NCBI RefSeq assembly: GCF_014195535.1
Contig: NZ_JACIBY010000018.1
Coordinates: 1 to 64,000 of the forward strand
Length of the DNA: 64,000 bases
From: Runella defluvii
GTDB taxonomy: Bacteria > Bacteroidota > Bacteroidia > Cytophagales > Spirosomataceae
Direction of reading: 5' to 3'
In this document: positions 30,147-39,400 of the stretch, piece by piece
Layout: the number at the start of each line of letters is the position of its first letter
Numbering within the stretch: position 1 is the first letter of the stretch
Notes under the pieces: generated by a model
What the model was told of the DNA's origin: nothing
Databases searched by the model: none
What the model saw: the letters and a program-made list of their open reading frames with translations, nothing else
Position numbers and translations under genes: made by a program

Positions 30147-30164
30147 ATAGGGGGAAACCCCTAT
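30147..30164. promoter_or_regulatory. 18-bp dyad, candidate operator shared with 50935-50952
   Basis: ATAGGGGGAAACCCCTAT has 7-bp arms (ATAGGGG / CCCCTAT) around a 4-nt centre. It sits between the divergent adhesin operon and the kinase/regulator operon, directly upstream of the kinase promoter -33 box and over the expected -33 region of the adhesin promoter. The same form, with one base changed per arm, occurs at 50935. Confidence 0.5.
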
Positions 30165-30179
30165 TTTAAAGCAGCAAAA

Positions 30180-30209
30180 TTGTATAAAAAAAATGGTTGA
30201 CTAGTTTTG
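30180..30209 (+). promoter_or_regulatory. Promoter of the TPR kinase / response regulator operon
   Basis: TTG (30180-30182), 19 bp, then TAGTTTTG (30202-30209) matches the Bacteroidetes -33/-7 consensus. The expected transcription start would be a few bases downstream, leaving a short leader before the ATG at 30230. Confidence 0.65.
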
Positions 30210-30229
30210 TGACCCAATCAATCCCGTCT

Positions 30230-32632
30230 ATGAGAAAACTCTTTTTGTATGTTTTGTTAATGTGCAGCCCTTTTCTTCTTCAAGCTCAAAACAAAAAGAA
30301 GCTAGACAGTTTATTGAGGTTGAATAACGTTTACTTGAAAAAAGATACTGTTAAAATAAAATTGCTGCTGGACATTCATCGCTCGTATGTCCCATTTGAT
30401 TCAAAAACAGGGCTGAAATATGCTGATGAAGCGTTGGAATTAGCGCAATCCATACATCACCCTTTTTTTACGGCGACTGCCCAACTCCAAAAAGGCCAGT
30501 CGTTACAAGACAATGGTAAACCCGAGGAGGCATTACAGTTGTACGCTCTATCTAAGCAGTATTTTGAGTCAGAAAACAAAAAACATTTTAATCTGGGCTC
30601 TATTTATGTGTCCATGGGTAGCGTATATGCTATCCAACAAAAATCAACCCTTGCGTTGCAGTACGTACAAAAAGGGCTTGATTTTTTTCTGGATCAAAAA
30701 CAAAAAAGAGGAGCTGCCAATGCTTATTTGGCCCTTTCAACCAGTTATCAACAAATAAACGACTCGGCAAAAGCAGAAGAAGCCCTCAAGCAATCGGAAG
30801 CGCTGTATCGAGAACTGAAAGATAATTTGGGTATTGCGCTTGTGCTTATTAAAAGAGGGAGACCCCAGTTTGATACAGGGAATTATCAAAGGGCGCTGGA
30901 CTTGTTTTTAAAGGCTTTACAATTGCTAGATGAATCTATCTATTCGAGTCGATTATACGAAATATATTCGTTGCTCGGGGATATATTTAATCGAATCGGT
31001 GATTCGGATAAAGTATTGCTTTATAAGCAAAAAGCGGTAGCAGTGGCTGAAAGTTTGGGACGAGAGCCCCTGATTGCCGAAAGTTATCTCAACGTAGGGG
31101 TAGCTTATTTTGTACTCAATAACTTTGATAAAAGCCTATCCTACTATTTAAAAGCACTATCAGTAGCAAAGAAAATTGACGACAAACCGAAATTGTTTAT
31201 TATTTATTCAAAACTGGGACCTGCTTATCTCAAACAAAAAGACTTTGAAAAAAGCTGGATGTACTTACAGGAAGCCCACAAGCTGAGTCAAGAACTTCAA
31301 AATAGCCGTCATATTGCCGCTTCTTTACACGATATTGGTAATTATTACTACACTGTTCCTGATTCCGTTTTACTGAAACGCGGCATAGCGCCTTCACAAC
31401 GGTACCAAAAATCGTTGGAATACAATATTCAAAGCCTGCAACTTTATGAAAAAGCAGGTGACAGAAGGAATATTTCGGCACGGTGGGCCAGCCTAAGTAT
31501 TTTGTATCGTGACATGGGAGATTTTAAGCAAGCTTATAACGCATATAGAAAATTTATAACCATTAAAGACAGTATTCTTAGTGAAAACATTAAAAATGAA
31601 GTCATTCGAAAAGAAGCTCAATATGATTTTGACAAAAAGGAAGCTCAACTTAAGTACGAACAACAACTCATAGCCAAGGAGCTTGAGAAGGAAAAGCTTC
31701 TCACAACTCAGCAGCAACAAGCTATCCAAATCACAAACCAAACCCTTATTTTGAGTGAGAAAGACCGAGATTTACAAAGATTAGCTTATCTACAAGAGAA
31801 AGCAAAAAAACAAGAACGCGAACAAGAACTCAAACTTGCCTGGCAAGATAAAAAGCTGCAGAGCTCCCAACTGCTTGCACTTACCAGAGAAAAAGCGCTT
31901 CAGCTTCAAACACTCGCTAAGAAAAACGCGCTAATCGGTTTTCTCATTGCCTCGTTGCTGGGGTTGGTGTTGGCCGTATTTTCGTTTTATCTGTGGCAAC
32001 GCCAAAAACGCCTAAACCAAGAAAAAGAGAACAGTATGAACTTTACCAAACAACTATTACAAAATACAGAAGAAGAACGTCAACGAATTGCTAGCGACCT
32101 TCACGATAGTATCAGTCACGAACTTCTCACTCTAAAAAATATTCTTCAGGGGGATATTGCAACAGTCAGTGGTAAAATAGATACCATTATTAACGATGTT
32201 CGCAGCATTAGCCGAAACTTACACCCCGTGTTGTTTGATCAAATTGGGTTAGTACTCAACATCAAAACCCTCGTAGAGCGTTTTGAGAACCAAAATGATT
32301 TTATGGTGATGACTGACATTGATTACCAAAGCACCTTAACTTCCTCTGATGAGCTTCAATTGTACCGTATCATTCAAGAGGCGTTGAGTAATGTGATTAA
32401 ATACGCCAATGCCCATGCAGCTAAAATTACATTACAAGCTACCGAAAAACAGGTATTACTTGAGATAAGAGACAATGGACAAGGATTTGATGTTGAAAAA
32501 ACGCTGAATAGTGGCAAAGCTTTCGGACTTCATAATATCATCGAACGTGCCCGAGTCGTTGGCGGAACTACCCAGCTCCAATCCACCTCTAAAGGGACGG
32601 TAATATCAATTGTTATTCCCCAAAAAAGCTAA
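30230..32632 (+). CDS. TPR-containing sensor histidine kinase (HisKA_3 type)
   Basis: An 800-residue protein from the ATG at 30230 (MRKLFLYVLLMCSPFLLQAQ), a signal peptide; the upstream ATG at 30197 lies within the promoter and is rejected. The periplasmic part is a long array of TPR helices (about residues 40-440), then a coiled coil rich in Glu, Lys and Gln (about 450-560). One membrane segment follows (about 566-590, IGFLIASLLGLVLAVFSFYL). The cytoplasmic kinase has the HisKA_3 box RIASDLHDSISHELL with the phospho-accepting His at residue 625, and an HATPase domain (YRIIQEALSNVIKYA, DNGQGFD). Kinases of this class phosphorylate NarL/LuxR regulators, and one is encoded 14 bp downstream. It is divergent from the adhesin operon and a likely controller of it, though the signal is unknown. 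Confidence 0.9.
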   Translation: MRKLFLYVLLMCSPFLLQAQNKKKLDSLLRLNNVYLKKDTVKIKLLLDIHRSYVPFDSKTGLKYADEALELAQSIHHPFFTATAQLQKGQSLQDNGKPEEALQLYALSKQYFESENKKHFNLGSIYVSMGSVYAIQQKSTLALQYVQKGLDFFLDQKQKRGAANAYLALSTSYQQINDSAKAEEALKQSEALYRELKDNLGIALVLIKRGRPQFDTGNYQRALDLFLKALQLLDESIYSSRLYEIYSLLGDIFNRIGDSDKVLLYKQKAVAVAESLGREPLIAESYLNVGVAYFVLNNFDKSLSYYLKALSVAKKIDDKPKLFIIYSKLGPAYLKQKDFEKSWMYLQEAHKLSQELQNSRHIAASLHDIGNYYYTVPDSVLLKRGIAPSQRYQKSLEYNIQSLQLYEKAGDRRNISARWASLSILYRDMGDFKQAYNAYRKFITIKDSILSENIKNEVIRKEAQYDFDKKEAQLKYEQQLIAKELEKEKLLTTQQQQAIQITNQTLILSEKDRDLQRLAYLQEKAKKQEREQELKLAWQDKKLQSSQLLALTREKALQLQTLAKKNALIGFLIASLLGLVLAVFSFYLWQRQKRLNQEKENSMNFTKQLLQNTEEERQRIASDLHDSISHELLTLKNILQGDIATVSGKIDTIINDVRSISRNLHPVLFDQIGLVLNIKTLVERFENQNDFMVMTDIDYQSTLTSSDELQLYRIIQEALSNVIKYANAHAAKITLQATEKQVLLEIRDNGQGFDVEKTLNSGKAFGLHNIIERARVVGGTTQLQSTSKGTVISIVIPQKS

Positions 32633-32646
32633 AAAACGTTCAAAAA

Positions 32647-33270
32647 ATGCCTTCTATATTAATCGCTGACGACCATCCCTTTTCCTTAATGGGTACCAAA
32701 GTATTTGTCGAATCCCTAGGCTATCGTGTAGTCGATTGCTGTTCTAACGGCATTACAGCACTCAATTTAATAAAGTTACACTTACCCGATATCGCCATTC
32801 TTGATATTAATATGCCTGGACTAAGCGGACTTGAAGTGCTACAGCAAGTTGCTTCGGTTCGCTTGCCAACCCGAGTTATTTTGTTGACCATGCACCGAGA
32901 AAAGTCAATTTTTGAGAAAGCAAATCAATATGGGGTGTATGGGTATTTACTAAAAGAATTTGCCCAAAATGAGTTAGATGATTGCTTGAAAAAGGTAAAC
33001 CAAGGCAAATTATACATAAGTCCTAATCTCCAATCGGAGCTAGTTCAAGATAAGACCCACTCAAAAGACGGTTTGGAAAATCTCAGCTTTGCCGAGCGCA
33101 AAGTACTGGCTCTCATTGCCGAGCACAAAACCTCCAAGCAAATTGCTGAACTGCTATTTATTGCCGAAAAAACAGTAGAGCATCACCGTGCAAATATTAT
33201 CCAAAAACTCAATTTACCCAAAGAAAAGAACTCACTTTTGGTTTGGGCTACTGCTAACTATAAAAAGTGA
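32647..33270 (+). CDS. LuxR/NarL-family response regulator
   Basis: A 207-residue protein. The receiver domain starts MPSILIADDHPF (acidic pair), has the phospho-acceptor Asp53 in DIAILDINMPG and the conserved Lys in YLLKE. The C-terminal LuxR helix-turn-helix is clear: LSFAERKVLALIAEH, TSKQIAELLFIAEKTVEHH, then RANIIQKLNL. It starts 14 bp after the kinase stop, so the two are co-transcribed and should form a two-component pair. NarL-type regulators bind short dyads as dimers. The 18-bp dyads at 30147 and 50935 are candidate sites, which would put both the adhesin operon and the secreted hydrolase gene under its control; this is inference. Confidence 0.93.
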   Translation: MPSILIADDHPFSLMGTKVFVESLGYRVVDCCSNGITALNLIKLHLPDIAILDINMPGLSGLEVLQQVASVRLPTRVILLTMHREKSIFEKANQYGVYGYLLKEFAQNELDDCLKKVNQGKLYISPNLQSELVQDKTHSKDGLENLSFAERKVLALIAEHKTSKQIAELLFIAEKTVEHHRANIIQKLNLPKEKNSLLVWATANYKK

Positions 33271-33311
33271 GTTCAATTACCTTGTTTGAAAAGTAATATG
33301 ATATTTTTTAT

Positions 33312-33432
33312 CCCGCAGACAAACGCAGATTAAAATTCAACGCGGATTGGCGCAGATAAGCTCATTAGCCGAATTAATCACCCAAAATCTGCGGGTATCT
33401 GCTGTTTTAGATTCAGCGTAAATCTGCGGGTA
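33312..33432. repeat. Intergenic imperfect inverted repeat after the regulator operon
   Basis: The 210-bp gap between the convergent regulator and kelch genes holds repeated CGCAGAT / ATCTGCG words. A left arm starting CCCGCAGA at 33312 pairs imperfectly with right arms ending TCTGCGGG at about 33395 and 33430. It may fold into a long hairpin and end transcription from both sides. Similar CGCAGATT-rich intergenic elements are, from memory, dispersed in many Bacteroidetes genomes. Confidence 0.55.
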
Positions 33433-33480
33433 AATTATAAAGAAACTTAATAAACAACATATTCAACTAGTAGTAAAAAA

Positions 33481-36400
33481 TTATTCCTCTGTTTTTAACA
33501 CTCTTAAGACCGCTTGTTTAGTGTGTGTCTGTACTTGTAAAAAATAAATTCCCGTCGGCAATTCGCTAACGCCAAACTCTTCTTGGTGCGTGTTGGTTTC
33601 GGGGGTAAACCGACGTTCTAATATCCTACGACCAGAAGCATCCATCAACGAAGTTTGGACTACTTGCCCCTTGCTCTCTTGCACTTTCAAGCGAAGCACG
33701 TTGGTGACGGGATTGGGGAGAACCGTGGCGAAGGCGCCGCTATCAGTTAGCTGTTGTCCGTTATCCGACCCTTGCCCTTTGCTTGTTGCCCTTTGCTTGT
33801 TGCCACTTGCCCCTTCTTGCCCCCCACTCTCCGCTGTTCTCGCTGCGCCCACGCCTACCCCGTCTTTCGACTGGATTCGAAACCAATACTCTTGATACGC
33901 CAGCACGTTGCCTTGCGGCTTCCGCGTCGAAGGATAGATACTCCCCCAGCCTTTCATATCCCAATATCGAATACCTAGCTTGTATAAACCCTTCGGTAAC
34001 CCTCCATCATAAAGGTTGCCTCCGCTTCCGTTGTCTTGGTAAAAACCGTAGGCTGGATGGTTTTGTGCGTACAATTCCGTCCAGCCTTCACGGTTGGCAT
34101 ACATAAAGTAGGGAGCGTTGTTTTCGTGCGTATTGAATGAGCGAATCACGCCCGTCTCGGGCGTCGCTAACATGTCAAAAGTTAATGACCCATCCGTACC
34201 CAAGGCGCAAGCATCCACATTAACGGTCCAGTAACGAGGAGCTAGTTTATTTGCATTTTCAACATAATAGAGCGTTGGGTTCACTTGCGTACTTTGATCT
34301 AGCTCGGGGCCGCCATCACGGGTGATGAATTGACTGCTCCACACCGAGCGGTCGTTGGTTTTTATGGCTGATTTTGACTCACCAATGTTTATCAACGTCA
34401 GCTCAAAGGCTTTCCAATAAATCTCTTTTTTCCCACTTTCCACGCTTTGACAGCCATTAGGATGCATACAACGTACCCAATAACTCTGCTTCGTCACGTT
34501 CAAAAACGACACTTTAAAGCTATTCTCACTCGTCCCAGTATTCCAATTCGGCGTTGTGCCAGTTGGACAACTTGTTGATAAAGTCACCTCTACTCCTGTA
34601 CACACTACTTCTGCACTGGCGGTTACCACTGGAGCCACCCCTACTTGTATCGCAGTGTAAGTCACCACGTTACTCTTTTCGCTTAAACACCCTCCACCCG
34701 CTTGGCATCGCGCATAGTACGAACTCGTTTCGGTAGGGGTTTGAGTTGGAAATGTTGGTAAAGCTACATTCGTTGTGGCGTTGTACCAAATCGTAGTGGC
34801 TGCACCACAATTCGCAGTACCATTAAACGCCACGGGGTTACCACAACCACTGGTAACATTCAGGCTGGCAACAGGAGAAACTGGTACAATCGTTATCCGC
34901 AAACGCATCACTCCCGATTCTGATTCTACACACGAGGTGGTTCCGTCAGATTTGCGGCAACGCACGCGGTAATTGTGGTACTGACCGTCCACCAATTGCA
35001 TTGGAACAACACTACTGTACTCGCCGCCATCCACCGAATAAAGTAGCATTTCTCCCGCTCCACAGGTCGCATTAAACGTTATCACGTTGCCTTCGATGTT
35101 ACATACATCTTTGCTTTCCCCCGCATTTACACTTACTCCGTCGGCCACCATCGACACATTTTGTGGCGTGGAAGCGCGGTAATTTATCGTCAATTCAATC
35201 GCATTTGTGTACGTCACAGGGCAACTCGCATCACAAGCCGCTTGGTAGCGGTGGGGTTGGTTATTGGACAATTGGGTAACTGGTGGATTGGAAGCCCATC
35301 CGCTCCACGCACCACTGCCTACTTGCACTCGCCAAACGGGATTGCCCACCACGCACAAACCCGAAACCGTAAACTGTAAACCGTTAACTGGATTCGCATC
35401 CGTATCGCAGAAGGTTTGAGAATTACCTTCGTTGAGCGTTTGTTGCAACGTGCTGAGCGTAATCGTCGGTTTGTCTTGAACCGTCACCGTGGTACTACCC
35501 GTTTGAGCTTGGCTACAAGTTGTTGATGAACCATCTTTGACGCTCACCAAACTATATTCAAACGTTCCCGCTTCATTCGTCGGCACGTCTAAGCTTACGC
35601 TGTTACCGTTTGTGGTCGTGATCGTCTGCTCGGAACCGTTATTGATTTTGTAGGTGAATGTGTAAGGCGCTGTCCCCGCTGCTCCCGTGAACGTGATTTT
35701 GGGTGAACTAGCATTTTTACAAACCACCGTTCCACCCGTAATGGTCGCCGTCGGCAAAGGATTCACCGTCACCGTTGTGCTGCCACTTTGGGCTTGGCTA
35801 CACATCGTTGATGAACCATCTTTGACGCTCACCAAACTGTACTCGAACGTACCCACTTCGCTCGTCGGTGCATCTAGGCTGACGCTGTTACCGTTTGTGC
35901 TCGTGAAAGTCTGCTCGGAACCGTTGTTGATTTTGTACGTGAATGTGTATGGTGCTGCCCCTGCTGCTCCCGTGAACGTGATTTTGGGTGGAGTAGCATT
36001 TTTACAAACCGTCGTTCCACCCGTAATAGTAGCCGTCGGCAAAGGATTGACTGTCACCGTTGTGCTACCCGTTTGGACTTGGCTACAAGTCGTTGATGAA
36101 CCATCTTTGACGCTCACCAAACTATATTCAAACGTTCCCGCTTCGCTCGTCGGTGCATCTAGGCTGACGCTGTTACCGTTTGTGGTCGTGATCGTTTGCT
36201 CAGAACCGTTGTTGATTTTGTACGTGAATGTGTATGGCGCTGTCCCCATCGCTCCCGTGAACGTGATTTTGGGTGAAGTAGCGTTTTTACAAACCACCGT
36301 TCCACCCGTAATGGTCGCCGTCGGCAAAGGATTTACCGTCATCGTCGTGCTGCCACTTTGGGCTTGGCTACAAGTCGTTGATGAACCATCTTTGACACTC

Positions 36401-39400
36401 ACCAAACTGTACTCGAAAGTTCCCGCTTCGCTCGTCGGTACATCGAGGCTGACGCTGTTACCGTTTGTGGTCGTGATAGTTTGCTCGGAACCGTTGTTGA
36501 TTTTGTACGTGAATGTGTATGGTGCTGCCCCTGCTGCTCCCGTGAACGTGATTTTGGGTGGAGTAGCATTTTTACAAACCGTCGTTCCACCCGTAATAGT
36601 AGCAGTCGGCAAAGGATTTACTGTCACCGTTGTACTACCCGTTTGAGCTTGGCTACAAGTTGTCGATGAACCATCTTTGACGCTCACCAAACTGTACTCG
36701 AACGTTCCCGCTTCGCTCGTCGGTGCATCTAGGCTGACGCTGTTAACGTTTGTGGTCGTTATTGTTTGCTCGGAACCGTTGTTGATTTTGTACGTGAATG
36801 TGTAAGGCGCTGTCCCCGCCGCTCCCGTGAACGTGATTTTGGGTGAACTAGCATTTTTACAAACCATCGTTCCACCCGTAATGGTCGCCGTCGGCAAAGG
36901 ATTCACCGTCACCGTTGTGCTACCCGTTTGAGCTTGGCTACAAGTTGTTAATGAACCATCTTTGACACTCACCAAACTATATTCAAACGTTCCCGCTTCG
37001 CTCGTCGGTGCATCTAGGCTAACGCTGTTACCGTTTGTGGTCGTGATCGTTTGCTCGGAACCGTTGTTGATTTTGTACGTGAATGTGTATGGTGCTGCCC
37101 CCGCCGCTCCCGTGAACGTGATTTTGGGTGAAGTAGCATTTTTACAAACCACCGTTCCACCCGTAATGGTCGCCGTCGGCAAAGGATTCACTGTTACCGT
37201 TGTACTGCCACTTTGGGCTTGGCTACAAGTCGTTGATGAACCATCTTTGACACTCACCAAACTGTACTCGAACGTTCCCGCTTCGCTCGTCGGCGCGTCT
37301 AGGCTTACGCTGTTACCGTTTGTGGTCGTGATAGTTTGCTCGGAACCATTGTTGATTTTGTAGGTGAATGTGTATGGTGCTGTCCCCGCTGCTCCCATGA
37401 ACGTGATTTTGGGTGAACTAGCGTTTTTACAAACCGTCGTTCCACCCGTAATGGTCGCCGTCGGCAGAGGATTCACCGTCACCGTTGTACTACCCGTTTG
37501 GGCTTGGCTACAAGTCGTTGGTGAACCATCTTTGACGCTCACCAAACTATATTCAAACGTACCCGCTTCGCTCGTCGGCACGTCTAAGCTTATGCTGTTA
37601 CCGTTTGTGGTCGTGATCGTTTGCTCAGAACCGTTGTTGATTTTGTACGTAAATGTGTAAGGCGCTGTCCCCGCCGCTCCCGTGAACGTGATTTTGGGTG
37701 AACTAGCATTTTTACAAACCGTCGTACCGCCCGTAATGGTCGCCGTCGGCAAAGGATTGACCGTCACCGTTGTACTGCCACTTTGGGCTTGGCTACAAGT
37801 TGTCGATGAGCCATCTTTGACGCTCACTAAACTATATTCAAATGTTCCCGATTCATTCGTCGGCACGTCTAAGCTTATGCTGTTACCGTTTGTGGTCGTG
37901 ATCGTTTGCTCGGAACCGTTGTTGATTTTGTACGTGAATGTGTATGGCGCTGTTCCCGCCGCTCCCGTGAACGTGATTTTGGGTGAACTAGCATTTTTAC
38001 AAACCGTCGTTCCACCCGTAATGGTCGCCGTCGGCAGAGGATTTACTGTCACCATTGCTACCGTTGAAGTCGCTTCGGAACATACCCCACTTTTTACAAA
38101 TGCTCGAAAATAGGTAGTTTGTGTTAAGTTAGTTGCCGCCAATTCGGTCGTCGTGTTGGCTATATCCGTCGTTTCACTAAAATCTGCACGTAATGACGAT
38201 TGCCATTTTTGTATTGCCCCTACCTGTCCTGACAAGGCGAGGTCAGTGCGATTGGTTCCCGCACAAACCGTTGCCGAACCACCAATGCTTCCCCCTACAC
38301 TGACAGGACTAACCGTGATTTTTACTACCGAGGAAGTCGCTTCGATACATCCTCCGCTTTTCACTATGGCCCTGAAATACGTATCCGCTGTAAGAGAACC
38401 AATCATGGCTCCCGTCAACGTCGTACTTGTTGAAGAAATGGTATTCCAGCTACTGAAGGATGAATTCGTTGATCTATCCCATCTAACCACATTACCTACC
38501 TGACCACTCAGGCTCAAATTGGCAGGAGCAGTTCCCGAACAAATCGTTTGGTTTGAATTAACAGTTCCCCCGACAGAAACAGGATCTACTCTCACACCAA
38601 CCGTAGCCGTAGCCGTGCAGCCATTCTCTGATACCGTAAGGGTAATGGTATAGTTTGTCGAAGAGGTGACGGTAGGAATAGTAAAAGTGGGATTTTGCTG
38701 CGTTGAAGTAAAAGCCCCTCCTCCTGCACTCCACGAGTAAGTAGGAGCATATCCCCCTGTACTGCTTCCATTGAGCGTGAGCGTCCCCCCCGAGCAGACT
38801 GTTAAAGGAGTATTTGGACTAATACTGGCCGCTAGATAACAAGGTGGGGTATATTCCCAAAAATCCTTTCTACGTGAGTTATTAAAGAGTCCCGTTCCGA
38901 TGTACCCCTTCCCGCCAATACTGAACCCGACTGCTACTGTTCGGGGTCCTCCACCAACATTCGTTTTTTGGCTCCAGCTATTACTTACGGGGTCAAACTC
39001 CCAGAAATCATCGCTAATATTACCGATAGTCCCCGTCCCAATATACCCCCTACTCCCAATGCCAAACCCTACAGCATTCAAACGAGCGTCTCCACCCAAA
39101 TCTGCTTTTTGTGTCCAACGATTTGTACTAGGGTCATATTCCCAGAAATCCTTCTGGATTGTCCCTGTTCCTCCTGTTCCGATATACCCCTTATTACCAA
39201 TGTTAAACCCTACGGCTTGCAAACGGGCAAGCCCACCAAAATCCGCTTTTTGTACCCAGCTATTGTTGGCAGGATTATATTCCCAGAAATCTTTTGTATA
39301 ATTTCCATCATTACCCGTACCAATATACCCCTTTCCATTGATGCTAAACCCTACGGCGTAGCTGCGTGCTGACCCACCGAAATCTGCTTTTTGCGTCCAG

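Noticed and set aside
35687-38113. Long open frames on the plus strand across the kelch gene repeats (up to about 319 codons)
   Set aside because: They repeat with the 285-bp period of the minus-strand repeats, have no signal or domain, and exist only because the repeat codons avoid stops in that frame.
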